A stretch of DNA of 64,000 nt from Eleusine coracana subsp. coracana (Eukaryota > Streptophyta > Magnoliopsida > Poales > Poaceae), in the NCBI GenBank assembly GCA_032690845.1, contig CM064421.1, positions 37,252,963 through 37,316,962 of the forward strand. The letters run 5' to 3'. Of the stretch, positions 12,368 to 25,525 are shown piece by piece. A model generated the notes under the pieces. The model did not search any database. It had not been told where the DNA came from and worked only from the letters and a program-made list of their open reading frames with translations. Both the position numbers and the translations under genes were made by a program. Position 1 is the first letter of the stretch. Every line of letters begins with the position of its first letter.

Positions 12368-15300
12368 GCCGCGCATCTGCTAGGGGACCTTTCCGCCTCT
12401 TGTGTCGATAGGAGGCGTCGCCATCCCTGCCCTGCTCTGTCGTGGCCCGCCTCGACTGTCGTCGTGACCCGCCTCCGCGCGACGTCCCCTTTCTTCTCCA
12501 CGCGTCGCGCCTCTGCCGGACTCCTCTGCCTCCGCCTGCGTCGGAGGAAGCCTGCCGGCTCCGCCCTGGCCACGCCGCCTCTGCGGTAGCGCGTGCAGGT
12601 GAGGAGAAGGAGAGAGGGGGAAAAAAATAAGATTTTTTTTTAAAGGTGACATGTCATCCAAACAGGTGGGCCTCACATGCCACGTCAGCCAAAACCGCCT
12701 TCAAAACTATCGAGGGACGAAAATCGAACGGATTTACGAGTTCAGGGACTCTGAGTGACCGGTTTTATAAATAAGAGACCAAAACCATACAACCATAATA
12801 GTTGAGGGACTAAAATCGGACTTCTTCCTTTGCTGTAGTGATCAGGAATGTTTAAGCATCTCCTGCCCTGTATTTCTTGTTCCGATTTCCGAAGCACTAC
12901 CCTTGTGCATTCGGCCATGGCTGGTCTCGAAGCACATCCTGTATTTCTTGATACAAGTGTAAAAATTAACTAATAAACATATCCTATAGTTTCGTATTGT
13001 CGAGATCTAACAAAGAAACCGTCACTATGTGAATAAATACCTCTATCATAAATGAGTAAATCTATCGTATAATCGTAGGTTGTGAAATTCTCCTCTCTCT
13101 CTCTTTCGCCAGAAGATGCAAATGCCATCCTCGTCGATGAAGCCAATAGGTTAAACAGAAAAATGTTCTGCAGTTTCAACATAAGGAGAAATTATAGTCT
13201 CACAGCGTCTGGCTTAAGTGACAGCTGACGATGATGTTTGCAAGGCGAGAAGGTTAATAGGCGTCACTCAAATTATCTGAAGAAAAATCTTCTCTCGCAG
13301 CAAGTGGTGCCGTGGTGGGCTACATGCCTACATTCATAATATGTACCGGAAATTCTCTTGGACATCTCGTCCCTTTCTTCTCTCCGTGAGAAAAATGCAA
13401 AATGACCGCGACCTCTGCAACAGGCGCAACACTCTTTTCTCTTCGGATCACTACCATATAATAGTACCTTGCTGGCTTGCTGCTGCGAGAAACTTCCTGC
13501 AAATTTGATGAAACTTCAGTGTTCTCGTGAAACCTTTCATTTGGATGGACGCATTCGTCTCCATGCCTCGACTGTTATCCTCGTGAAACGGGAACAGAGC
13601 AGCGGGAGAGAAGTAGCTACGCATGTGCGCAAAAGCGAGCGAGTCGATTGCAAATAGTTGACCTGCAGCAGCAACGCCCTCCGGCTGTAAAGGCAAAGGC
13701 GATGCACTGTCTGCAGTGTGCTCGTGCAAGAATGTTTCTCACTTTCCGTTCTGTGAAACCACATCTGCATGCACACACGGCACGCTTGATACGTCTGAAG
13801 AAGTATATGACATGCAAAAGTGGTTCTGAACTTGGCGGCAGGGATGTGAAATGCCAAGATGGTTGTGGTCCATACAACACACTTTCCCTTTTGCCTTTCT
13901 CAAAGGTGTTCTAGTCTTATTACTTACATGATGGAACAGGGGTGTGAATTTTTTTAATACCTCTTAGGTTAATTCTGAAAGAAAAGATATTTACATACCT
14001 ATCAACAAGTCCTTTCAACAGTTACTCATTTTAGTGTATCTGCACTTTTCTTCGTTTTAGATATTTGTCTCTGAAACTTCTAATCAAGACTCTGTGCAAA
14101 CTTGGACTTCATTCCTATAATAGGATGTTGGACTCGATGAGATACTAACAATAAGGTGGATCATCTAATCGGTTTCTTCTAGTAGAGTAAAAAAAAAGCA
14201 TCGCAACGCAAACTGAATCTCTCATCTAACTGGTAGAATGGGACTGATGTCAGGTAATTACTAGCCTTGCAAGTTACATGCGCCAGTTACCAAGTCACCT
14301 ACTCTCAGTTAGACTTGAACCAAAAGCTTATATAGCATGTGATGTGTGACCACTCACGACCGGACCCTGCACCCTGCACCACAGTGGAAGGAATGATCGT
14401 CACAGAACAGAGGTAACAGAGAAGATGCAACCATATGCACAAGCTGCCTGTATCCGCAGCTATCAGGTAAATGGCAACATGAAAGAGGACAGGTGTGAGG
14501 TGACAAAGGTAGGATTAAAGAAGCCCAAGCATGTGATTAAAGGTCCGCCCACAAAGTATGGAAACAGTCTTGTTTGTTTCCTTCCTGTCTTTTGATAGAT
14601 TCCCTGATGATCCCATGTTCTTTCTACACGTAGATAAAAAGGGTGATGACATAAAGAGAGAAAAGAACAAAGCTGAAAGGAGGAACTCAATAAAAAAGAG
14701 CAAGATAAATCAAATTAAAGGTGAAAAGGGTAAAAGGGCAGTGTAAATGTTTCGGCTTTCCATTTAGGCGGGAGTTTACTTGGATCAAGCCACGTTGTAA
14801 TGCAAATATAGCAGCATCAGAGAGCTAGCCAGCTCACCAACACTTCAATCCAATTGCATCTAACATCATGCTTTACTGTGATTACATGGTTATGTTTTAT
14901 CAACATTGTACCTAGGTTTCAAATTCCTCGAATATGCTGAGCCTTAGGGCCAGGTCCAATAAAGCATTTTTCTTTTTTTGGCGAAGCTGTACGATTGAAC
15001 CATAATAAGTAGTACTATCCAGCAATGTTTCTTGAAATAATACAATTTCCATTTTGTTTTTCACGCAGTGGAAAAGAACTCAACCGATCGAATTATTGCT
15101 AATAGTATAAAATAAAGTCGGCCGGTCGGTTGTTTGCTTTGTATTTATCCAAAATCTGACTAGACCTACCAACACCCCCTCCCCAATTGAATATTTTGCT
15201 GCTTATCCATGAGAAGGCGTCATGACGGTGCTATATGCTCATGCACCGTCATGGCTCAGCAAACACATGAATCAATACTAGTATTATACTGGTACAATGG

Positions 15301-17374
15301 CCGCCACGATTATCCATTTTGCATTTTCAAAAGAAGTTCAAACCCCAACGACCGGTCTTGCTATTCAGTGAGATGATTTTCTGGACTGATTCTTCTCAGT
15401 TTCCAAACCCACGAGATTGTCATTTAGCACCAAACGAAACTTAGAACGACCGCAGAATTAATTAAAGAAACTAAGCACGCCGACAAGACAGGAGCTCCGT
15501 GGCCTGTCCTTGCCCGAACAGGATTAGGTTAATAACGCGAAATGATCCAGAAGCCATTTTCGCATCTTACTTAAATCGTGATTGAATACGTTCTCAATTT
15601 TTAAAAGGTCCAGTTTTGCTGACATGTTGCTAATGCTAACAGGATAGTTTATTCAGCTAATCAGAGAATATTCCTGGTCAAACCTGCGATAGATGCTTGG
15701 GGACAAAATTTAGCAGGAGGCGGAACGGGAGAGTTCTGAACATCTGATGCGTGTTTCTTTCCTGCACTTGGCACCGTCTCAATGATTAAGCAACATAGCT
15801 AGCTAGTACCAATTATTAAAAAACCGCACTGATTATTGATTGATAGTGTCTGAACACTCGTATGTGGATAAGGCCCGTGGTTTTCATGCCGGAACATATT
15901 GGCTGCTTACTTGCGGCACAAACATATGTGTCTGAAAAGGTTTGGTGATGTTCTGCAAGCATAAGCTAACCATAGTTTTTTAAGGTTGTGATAGTCATAG
16001 TTGAGCAATACTCCAAGCAAAAAGCAGGAATCGAACCAGGTGACGAAACAGAGGATAGCACGTCAGTTTAGGCAATGAAAATCTGAATACGCATAAGCTA
16101 GTCAGGTACTACTAGCTTTGAATGCTTTCAGTGAAAAGTTTAAGACTCGGATTGTTCGACGTCAATGCATAATACGCTGGTCGTAGTCCACGCAGTTGCA
16201 GGCTAGGCAAATTGCTGGTCGTTTATTCCCAATCAAATCGCATCCTTCAAACACGGGCGAGTATCTACGACTCGACGGTAGTTGCTGAAGTGGTAGACGA
16301 AGACGAGTAGGTGGTATGAGAAGACATGCGAAAGGCGTGCGAAAAGCCCATGGAAATTGAAGCAGTTCTCCGTCCGGATAACGCCTCGAACGCACAGAAA
16401 CATGACGAGTTCTGGAAGCTACCGGTACGATTCGTGGGCTCGGGCACACGGTTACACCAACCTAACCGTCAGATTTCTCGATGATCCAGAAATGAAACGA
16501 AGAATTCAGAAGATTATAAAAAGGGGCGTTGAATTCAGAGCATTCTTTTTTTAGGCGTTCCGTCCCAAACGTCAAAAGAGGATGTGAAACCAGGCCTGCA
16601 CACACGTCCGGACAGGCTTCACTATCAAAACACCGAGAGATCAATTTCGTGGCCGTGATTTTTCGCCCATCGACATCCGGCTCTGCTCTTGCAGCCGCAC
16701 CGCCGCACACGAAAAATTGTTGTTACGTCATCAACCAGAAAGAATCCTAAAAGCGACAGGTGCAGGAGTAATTGTCTATCCTCCCAGGCTCCGAGTCGGA
16801 TATGAAAGAGCAACACCAAGTTTCCCGCCACGAGTCACAGACATGGCATGGTTGCTACAAAAAACGGCGCCATATTCAATACTGGTGTCCGTTTTTGGAG
16901 AGTTTATTGTCCATAAAAGAACCGCACACACCAACGCGAATTCAATAAGTTTTTATTAATTGCTGAATCGCATACCACGCGAATTTAATAAACGTAACGG
17001 CGACGAAGACAAAACCCAGTGGAATTCAACATTGATCCTGCCCTGCGTTTGGGACAAACGAATTCAACATTGCTGACCACGCGCCTGCGAAGTGCAAAGG
17101 ACACTTTTGGTCCGGTCATTTCATAGGCTAAAAAATCGTTAAATTAACCAAGGCGGTAGAAGAGAACAAGCGTGGATGAGATAAGAACGAAAGAAGACTA
17201 ACCAAGACCAAATTAAAGAAAAATTTGGACCAGAAATACTAGTTCTAGATCTAACGCTAACTACTCCTCATTGGTCGTATGTACATGTCTTGAAATTTCC
17301 CGGCTACTAAGGTTAACGCTGTTGACGGAGATGATCACTGAGCTCCGGTGACCACCGCGTGAGGTGATGCTGCG
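12368..17374. other. 5-kb gene-poor interval between the Copia element and the HIPP gene
   Basis: 12368-12840 is GC-rich and then carries a repeat-like stretch in which two related GAGGGAC.AAAATCG words recur (about 12710 and 12803). This looks like a remnant of an older repeat. From about 12840 to 17370 the sequence is mixed AT-rich DNA with only short open frames. One perfect 11-bp inverted repeat with an 11-nt loop lies at 15221-15253. I see no coding region, RNA gene or complete mobile element. Confidence 0.5.
15221..15253. repeat. Perfect 11-bp hairpin
   Basis: CATGACGGTGC at 15221-15231 is the exact reverse complement of GCACCGTCATG at 15243-15253, with an 11-base spacer. It is isolated in intergenic DNA. 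It could be chance or a remnant of a small inverted-repeat element. Confidence 0.5.
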
Positions 17375-18792
17375 TCACATGACGGAGCAGGCGTTGGGAT
17401 TCTCGTCGCTGAAGAGCTGCGGCGCCGGCGCCATGTGGTACGGGTACGGCGGCGGGTACGCCTGGTGCTGGCCGGCCTCGGGGTAGGGGGAGTACTGCTG
17501 CTGCTGGTGGTGGTAGTAGGAGGTGCTAGGGTTGGAGTACCCTCCCATGCCATCGGCATTGCCGTAGGAGTAGGAGGGGTAGTAGCTGGGGCCCTGCGGG
17601 TACGCCACGTAGCCGTACGGCGGCGCCACGTGGTACGTGCTCGCCTCCGCCGCCGGCGCCATGAACGCCGCCGCGGCGGCCGTGGACGGGCCCGCCGCGT
17701 CGATGCCTTTGGCCTTTCCCTTCTTGTCGTCGCCGCCCGCGGCCGCGTCCTTGTTCTTGTCGCCGTCGCCGCCTTTGTCCTTTTTGCCGTCCTTGCCCTC
17801 ACCGTCTTTCTTGCCGGCAGCCGCGGCCTCCACGGGGCGGTTGAGCTTCTCTTTCAGGTACGCCAGTAAGGCCGGGACGTCCATCGTGCCGGTGACCTTC
17901 ACCTCGTCCTTGGCATTGCCGTCGAGCACCACATCCTTCACGCCTGGTGGAATCAGTCATTCAAAAGCGTCAATTTCGAAGCTGACGCGGAAAACCAACA
18001 GAAAATTGCCGGTGAAATGGTCGGGGGGAAAGAAAAAACGCCTCACCTTTGAACTTGTAGATGCGTCGCCTGATGCGGTCGGCGCAGCCGTCGCAGTGGA
18101 GGCGGATCTTGAGCAGCACCGTCGTGTCCTGTGGGGAACAAAAAGCAGAGGCGATTTTCAGTTGCGGGTCAGAGGCGGAGGAGTAGTTGGGAGCAGATTG
18201 CGTGGGCAGCATTGCCTCCTGTGTACCGACCTCTTTGGGTTTCGTCTCCTCCGGCGGTTGCTTCTTCTCCTTCTCCATCTCCTCCTTGGGGCTCGCGTCC
18301 TTGTCCCCCTTCTTCTCGCCGCCGTCCTTGTCGGCCTTCTTCTCCTCCCCGGCGCCGCCGTCCTTGGACTCCGCGGCCTTTTTGGGCCCGCTGCCGGCGG
18401 AGACGACCTCGACGGCCTTGCTGGTCTTCGCCTCGATCCGCGCCTTCAGCGCCGCCGCGTCGGCCGTCCCCGCCACGACGACACGCTTCCCGGCGACGTC
18501 CGCCACGACGGACTCCACACCTGCGACGACACGGAAGAAATTCACCGCGAATCAGCCGAAGAATCGAGAAACCTGTAGTGAATTCCCCCAACGCGACGCG
18601 AGCAAAGGGAGCCCGAAGAAGAAGAATCGACCGCGGAAAACGAACATACGTACCAGGCACACGCTTGATGGCCTTCTTGACCTTGTGCGCGCAGCCGGCG
18701 CAATGCAGGTCCATCCTCAGCACGACGGGCTGCGGGGCCTCCGCGGCGGCATCCGCGCCGCCGCCGCCGTCGCCGCCCTTCCCAGCTCCCAT
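17375..18792 (-). CDS. Heavy-metal-associated isoprenylated plant protein (HIPP), two HMA domains
   Basis: Four exons are predicted: 18792-18654, 18520-18231, 18128-18047 and 17943-17375, giving 359 aa. Every junction uses GT-AG and keeps frame. The first HMA domain (about residues 22-85) has the metal-binding motif C31-A-G-C34. The second (about 146-210) has C155-D-G-C158. A Lys/Glu/Asp-rich linker separates them, and a Tyr/Pro-rich tail follows. The protein ends in CSVM, a CaaX box expected to be farnesylated and to anchor the protein to membranes. HIPPs are plant proteins that bind heavy metals or act as metallochaperone-like interaction partners; the metal and partner of this one cannot be read from sequence. 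The start was chosen as the first ATG before HMA1. Internal runs of GC-rich Lys/Glu codons create long antisense open frames that should not be annotated. Confidence 0.93.
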
Positions 18793-21214
18793 GGAAACAC
18801 TGGCTGGACTCTGGATTGTTCCTCCTCCCTCGGTTTGGGACGGGCGCGTGTGTGTTGTGTGGGTTTTGCGGTGTGCTGGTTTGACGAAGAGAAAAAATGC
18901 CAAAGGGGTGTGCCGAAATAAATAGGGGGAAGCGCAAGCGGAGAAAAAGGAAGGTGTGCCGTGGGGCCAGGGTGTCAGGCAGCGTTGCTGATCCGCATCC
19001 GCGTCGGATAAAGTGGACTCCCCGCCTGCCGCGGTTGCAGTCGTGCCGTGCGTGCTGCTGACGCCGGTAAGTTTCTGCCAGCCTGCCTGCCTGCTGGTGT
19101 CCGTTTCGGTGGCGGCTGGTGTGGTGTGGTGGAAGTGGAATGCTGCTGCTGCGGCGCGGATGAGGATGAGTGCCGTTCACGGTCACCTGTGGCGTCAGCG
19201 CGCAGATGTTGGTAGATTTTCCCTCTGCCCGGAGTACTGTGCTGTAGTACTACTTCTCTCCTTCTGGTACGTTCTCGAGTGCGTGTGTACCACTGCCGCA
19301 CCACAGTGTACTCTTCGTCTTCTAGACGGCCTTTATGAACGATTTTTCAGTTGCACGTTACGGACTGGTACTATTCAAAGCGTACTACTGCACCTCAATT
19401 TTCTCGGGAAAGATAATGCTTGAACTGTTCAAGTTGACGCGTGGCGCGCGGTGACACATGCTACAGCCATCAGTACTGATCGCACCATGATGATAATGCA
19501 ACGCAACGCTGCTTCTGTACATGTGCGTCTTTGCGAATTGCCAAAGCAAACCAGAGTCAGAGTACGTACGTCCATATGGAAGAATGAACTCCACGTTCTT
19601 ATCTCGGCACTAATATACTCCCATGGTTTTCTCTAAAAAATATATTCCCATGGTATTTGTCACTCCGTATTTTTCTTCGTTGAAATGTTTAAGCCCTCAA
19701 ATTTTACCCGCAAAAAAAAAGAAGCCGTCAAATTAACCGCACCAGGGCAGGGCTAGTGCTCGTTGAGTTACCAACTTACCGTTGCAAAAAAATTACTAGG
19801 TGCGCTGTCTCTCGTCTTATCCTCCTACTCGATTGTGAGACGTGACCACGAGATTCCGTAAAACGGTAACAAGATTACAAGTGGCAGGAATCCTACTAAT
19901 AGTTTCCGGTTGGAGAAAAAATAAATCGAATCTCTCCTCGAGTTCCCTACTGCGTCTTCTGCCCCTTTCACTTCCCTTTTCCTGTGTCTCGTCAAGTCGT
20001 CATGCGCGTAGACATGGAGATCTCCGTCGACGAAATGAGTTCCGACGGATGGTGACCATGACACTTGTCATGGCTGGCAGGGGTGGATGCAGCATGAGTC
20101 AAACGCGTACAAATGTATATTTAATATTTTTATAAAAAATATTTAAATTTGTGTTTGTATAATATGTTGTATGCTAAAAATAGGATTTAAATAACGGGAC
20201 GAGGGTCTCTGATTCTTTTTTGGACTGTTTTTTCTTTTCCATCCACACTACTATTTCCTAACGGGACAGGAGAACGGGGCAGAGGGCACCTAACGGGACA
20301 GGGGAACCAACGGGACAGGAGGCAGAAAATTTTGGAATTGGAAGAGACGACTGTACTGTGTTTAATAGTAGTAGAGATTGAGTTATTTGAGCCTAAAACT
20401 TTAAACAGAACACAAAACTCAGGAAATTCCATTAAAATCAACTTTAGCAGCACCATTTGTCCATCGCCCATGCTCACTTTGACAAATGCATGCTACGGGT
20501 TGATTGTTCTGTACATCCAATCTAAAAATCTACGTCCGCCACTGATGGCTGGTTGGATGGAGACATCTCATCTCGCCGAGGTGCACCAGAACACGGAGGA
20601 ATCTCGCTTTCCAAGGTTTAGCCTCCTTCCTGGAATTGGGTCGGAAACTGGCGCCCAGAATCGAAGCCCAATAGCACAGATCTGACTGTGGGCCACGGTT
20701 TCAGTCAGGGGACTAAGGGCTGGTCAATGTACACACGCTGCTTCGTGTGTACTCCTACTACTTTGGCATGGGCCTGATCCATTGATATGGGCGGCAGGCG
20801 GAGCTGGTCTTGATGGGCTGTTGCAGCACACGCTTGGGCTGATTAACAGCCAGCCGTGTTTAGATCAGCCACGCGCCGTTTCCCACACACAAAAAAGGAT
20901 CAGCCACGCGCCCACGCCCCACGCCCCACGCCCACACGCCCACGCCACGGCGGCTGCGTCGTCACCCGAAACCGCCAAAAAGCCTAAGGTAAAGATAAAC
21001 GCGAAGCAAACGGCAAAAACCAGAGAGGAAATTTAGAAAGAAAGAAAAAAAAAAACGGGGTTCGCGTGCCTGCCCGCTCTCGCGACGATTTCTTTCGCTC
21101 CCTCCATTTTGCCCCCTCTTCTCTCGTCTCTTTAGGGTTTCTTCTGCTCTGCTCTCCAGCTCCCCCTCTCCCCAATTCCGCGCCCCCGATTCGCGGCGAT
21201 CTCCGTCGCCGTCC
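18793..21214. other. Intergenic region between HIPP and DP genes (divergent promoters)
   Basis: The two flanking genes are divergently transcribed, so both promoters lie here. A short motif AACGGGACAGG recurs three times between about 20259 and 20318. 20100-20160 is AT-rich. 20900-20950 is a run of CCCACGC-like words shortly upstream of the DP gene. I could not place a confident TATA box and see no coding region. Confidence 0.5.
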
Positions 21215-24200
21215 ATGGTCTCCGGCGTCGTGGGCGTCCCGCTTGAGGACGGCGTTGCCCCGGCCGTCCATCGCCCGCCGCTGCCGGTGGGGGCCCGGGC
21301 GTCCTCCGGCACGCCGACGCCATCCGGCGCCGCGCACTCCGCGTCCACCAGCGGTGGGAGCGCCGGCTCCCCGTCCATCCGCAGCGAGCACCACGCCCCT
21401 GATGGCGCGGGCAAGGGGGCGGCCATGGCGGCGGCGAGGCCGTCTGCGTCGGCGTCCACGCCGGCCAGTGAGAGCACCTTTCTCCGGCTTAATACTCTCG
21501 ACATCAACGGCGACGACGCGCCTTCGTCGCAGGCTCCAACGAGGTTCGCAACTCCGATTTGCTTCAGTTTCCTGTTTTCACTATTTGTCTGCTGCTGCGT
21601 TGAATTGGTCCTGTTTCTTTTGTAAAGCTACTTGTGATGTGTAGTCGTTAATGCTGATCTGTAGAGCTTGTTTAGTTGTTGTTCCAACTGTGGGGATGTT
21701 TAGTTGTTGTTTTGATTATGCATTCTTGATGAAGTTTCATCACACACTGCAAATCTGAATTACGCGTGAGGGTGTTTATATATTTGTTATGTTAGTTTGG
21801 CGTCTTGATTTCTTAAGCCTCATGACTTATGATCTAATTAATCATTAACTGATGCAACACAAAGTCTATGTCTACCTGAGTTTTACACTGTTCCATGCTA
21901 ATGCCAAAATCTTATAATGTGGAGCATGGATCTTAGCAGTTAATAATGTTCAATGAGCAATGCAACCGCCAGTCCTGTCAAATTATCATTGCTTTTGATG
22001 CTTGTTGGTCAGCAAAATAGACTTTCAGTATTCATGTGTAATTTTAGAAATTAATGGCTGCAACCATCAGTGCAGAAGTTTCTACTTAACAACTTTTATG
22101 CGCTTTTATCTTGTTACTTATCGACTGTTTTGATGTACTTGAAAAATGTAGTAAGAAGAAAAAGAGAGGATCACGGGCAGTTGGTCCTGATAAAGGTAAC
22201 CGGGGTTTGCGCCAATTCAGTATGAAAGGTAAGCTGAATGTGATCTTCCCTATTAATACTTCTAACTGAATGCTATCTTCCAAAAGCAAATTTAGGCAGC
22301 ATAGTGTAAATGCAAGTACCTGTGCACAGCTAGCATATTTGATCTATTTTCCACCATAGTTATACATTCATTTTGCTGTTCATTCAAATGGTCTCTGTTT
22401 ACTAAATGGTACATACGTAGAGTGATGCACGGAATTGAAATTATCATAGGTGTCTTGATGTGTCCATTTTGCCCTTCGCAGTTTGTGAGAAAGTTGAAAG
22501 TAAAGGGAGGACAACATATAATGAGGTAAGTGCTTTGTTATTTCTGTCATTCCAATTTTTCTTATTCTGATTACTGATGCATGTGATATATATTGGAGAT
22601 CATGTGAGCTCACTTTTCTGAACTGAAAAACAATAAAACTTATATATATGAGTTGCTAATTTCCTTGCACATATGAGTTTAACATTCCATGATCCTTGAA
22701 GATTCTATCCATTATTCAAATGTTGTTAAGGATTCTTTCTTTAAAATCTGTTTGCATTATCTTTACCAGTTAGAATTGGCCATCAGTCATTAAACTTGCT
22801 TATTCACTCAGGTTTCATGCACACGAACTACACTATTTTTTCATTTGACCTATATGTTTTTTTTTTTCTCTACTGCCCCTATTTCCATGTCCATGCGACC
22901 CATTATAGTCCTGTACACAGAACTATTTTGGGAACTTTAAAGATGATAGTGTTATTATTGTGTATTGTTTATTTTGGTTTATTGATTTTTCTTCTGTTGT
23001 GGCTTAAATGATACTACTAGTTTTTGTTATTCTTACATTCCATCTTTCTTTGTCAGGTGGCAGACGAACTTGTGGCTGAGTTTTCAGACCCCAATAATAA
23101 TATTGATGCACCGGATCCTGATAACCCCAATGCAGTTAAGAAATACGACCTCTCCTGGGTACCAATTATTTTTTTTGTTTAGTTACTATGTGTTCAATCC
23201 TCACTGAATTTTAAAATGCAGCAACAATATGATGAGAAAAATATACGAAGAAGGGTTTACGATGCCTTGAATGTCCTGATGGCTATGGACATTATTTCTA
23301 AAGATAAAAAGGAAATCCAGTGGAAGGGCTTGCCTCGGACTAGTATAAGTGATGTTGAAGAATTAAAGGTTTGCCTTCTTTCTGTTGTCGGTTGTTACAT
23401 ATTCATATCTAATTGACCAGTTAATTCATTGCATTGTCCCTTTTTGTACAGACGGAGCTTGTGGGACTGAAAGGTAGGATTGAGAAGAAAAGTGCGTATT
23501 TGCAGGAGCTACAGGACCAAGTAAGGATATAACCTTATTCCACTCCAGCCCCTATGCACTTTACATTAGTTACATCCAACATTTCTTAGCAACTTTGGGT
23601 CTTCATAATCTTTTTTTTTTCTGGTATGTCAAGTATGTAGGACTTCAAAACTTGATTCAACGGAATGAGCAATTATATGGTTCAGGAAACACGCCTTCAG
23701 GCGGAGTGGCTTTGCCATTTATCCTGGTCCAGGTGAATAAATTTTTAATACTACGCTTAGTTCATTTTGCACATTGTGAACTGGACTCTACTACATTCTG
23801 CACAAATTCAGTGCTAAGTGTCTGGTATCTATTGGTTCTTTTGCATGCAGACACGGCCTCATGCCACTGTGGAAGTCGAGATATCTGAAGATATGCAATT
23901 AGTGCATTTTGACTTCAATAGGTAAGATGAGTTCTTTTGTTTCTCCCTTTTGATGGATAGAGTTTTTCAAGATAGCTAGAAAGATGGGCCTCTTATTGCT
24001 TTCATCAAGTATGGTTATGATTTATGACTTGTGATGACTCTATGGCTTTGGGTACCTTGTTTACCTGCTTGTTGTAAGGTTGTTCCCAAATATGGGATGT
24101 ATTTAACTATCATGCCCATTGTTGTTGAACATGGAATTATTTCCTTTGCCTGTTGGCTATTCTTTTAATACTTGGAATAAATTTTGTTGATTTACTGGAA

Positions 24201-24746
24201 CTAAGCTCTAACTTTAACCAGGAGATTCCATTGAAATCACTTCCAATTTAGGAGCTGATTAAAATACTATGACTTGCCATTTTGTACTCGAATGTCCAAA
24301 TATGAGATGCACCAGCATCCTGAACTGGAGAGATGAGAAGCAACCAATTGTGTTGCCAGATTCTATCTTGAGAAAAGGGAAAGCAGGAGGTGTATTTATC
24401 ATTTGATTTATCTTTTTTGGGAAGAAATGTGTCTAGATGAATGTATTCTGCTTAGAAATTTTCTCTATCATGATTCTTTTGCTAACATGTATGTTTCTGA
24501 AATTGCAGCACTCCATTTGAGTTGCATGATGACTCGTACGTGCTAAAAGAAATGAGGTTCTGTGGACAAGCGCAACTTGACGGTACTCAAGAACCAGGCT
24601 CAAATGGAGGTGAGAGCTCAGGCATGCCAAATTTTTATCGGCATCAGTTACAGCATCCTGGAAGGCCAAATAATGGTACCGTTAGATTACCAAGCTCGCC
24701 CCCTATCCCTGGAATTCTGAAAGGGCGCGTGAAGCATGAGCATTAA
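21215..24746 (+). CDS. DP-type transcription factor (E2F dimerisation partner)
   Basis: Nine exons are predicted: 21215-21543, 22152-22228, 22482-22525, 23057-23134, 23222-23368, 23452-23520, 23634-23732, 23851-23921 and 24509-24746. They encode 383 aa. After a Ser/Ala/Gly-rich N terminus, the winged-helix DNA-binding domain runs from about residue 125 (GLRQFSMKVCEKV) to about 220. It includes the DP signature RRVYDALNVLMA and the KKEIQWKGLP strand. A short leucine-rich dimerisation helix follows, then the DP C-terminal domain (LIQRNEQLYGSG ... VEVEISEDMQLVHFDF). DP proteins bind promoters as heterodimers with E2Fs and control S-phase genes. The start is the first in-frame ATG. Exon 4 has an alternative in-phase donor after 23158 that would add eight residues; I prefer 23134 because it matches the usual DP sequence better. 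Confidence 0.92.
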
Positions 24747-25450
24747 CGCTAGGATGTTTCTTTATTGGCTTTGTTGTCTAAGTTTGTTTTTTTACATATT
24801 TTTTTCTTTGTAAAGGGCCTGTAAATTGTTGGGCAAAGAGGTAATAGCTTCATCTGATTTAGCTCTGCACCAGATTGTTAGATGCATGGGTGCCCTGAGT
24901 AACTCTAACCGTCTTCAGATCTGTTCCTTTCTTATGTTGAAGAGCATTGACAGACACAATGTAATTGTGTAGAGCAGTGTAAAATAGTTAACGCTTGGTT
25001 TGGATAAATGTTCAGTATTATGCGTGTTTCATTCGAATTTCTAGGCACATGAATCTCGTTTGTTTTCATCAAAGTATATTTTCAGTAAAAAAAAACCACA
25101 CATCTGTTGGTTTGCAACCACAACCACAATTTCTCTTTTCACTAAGTGTTCAGTAGCTCTTGCAATGTCAGCCTCGAATCCTCGCGTGTTTAATAAAGAA
25201 AAACAATATAATCTAACAATATTCGTATCGTACATTACCGAAGAATTGCAAAAGTTGAACCTTCTGCTGATGCGCACGGAAGCTGGAGGAGGAGAGGGAA
25301 CACGGGGCATGAGGACATGAGGCCACGCACAATGCCGAGAAGGGCTCGCGAGACGGTGCGAAACAAAGGCCGTCCTATTATTGGACAATACCTCGAAAGA
25401 GAGAGCCTCTCGTCGCGTCGACCGCTCCGCTCCGCTCGGGGTCTTTGCCG

Positions 25451-25456
25451 TTGACC
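25451..25456 (+). promoter_or_regulatory. W-box core upstream of the peroxidase
   Basis: TTGACC, a W-box core recognised by WRKY factors, lies 19 bases before the TATA box. Such short motifs occur often by chance. The position and the peroxidase class, often defence-related, make it plausible. Confidence 0.35.
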
Positions 25457-25474
25457 GCCTCTGCATGCGCGCGG

Positions 25475-25480
25475 TATAAG
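25475..25480 (+). promoter_or_regulatory. TATA box of the peroxidase gene
   Basis: TATAAG sits 46 bases before the ATG at 25526. This would place the transcription start at about 25505 and leave a very short 5' UTR. It also argues against the upstream in-frame ATG at 25445. Confidence 0.6.
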
Positions 25481-25525
25481 CGTGGCATGGGCGAGTCCTG
25501 GCATCGCACGGACATTCTCTGCACC

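Larger units (their letters stand above)
24747..25525. other. DP 3' flank and peroxidase promoter region
   Basis: The first half is the likely 3' UTR of the DP gene, T-rich after the stop codon. The last 100 bases contain a W-box core and a TATA box in front of the peroxidase start. No other coding sequence is visible. Confidence 0.5.

Noticed and set aside
16020..16042. tRNA T-arm-like word (GGTTCGATTCC on the minus strand)
   Set aside because: No acceptor stem, D-arm or anticodon arm can be formed around it.
17637..18578. Long plus-strand open frame across the HIPP gene
   Set aside because: It runs antisense through HIPP exons and introns. It is Leu/Pro/Ser/Arg low complexity caused by the Lys/Glu-rich linker codons on the other strand.
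25445..25525. Upstream in-frame ATG for the peroxidase
   Set aside because: It lies upstream of the TATA box at 25475 and would bury the signal peptide behind 27 extra residues.
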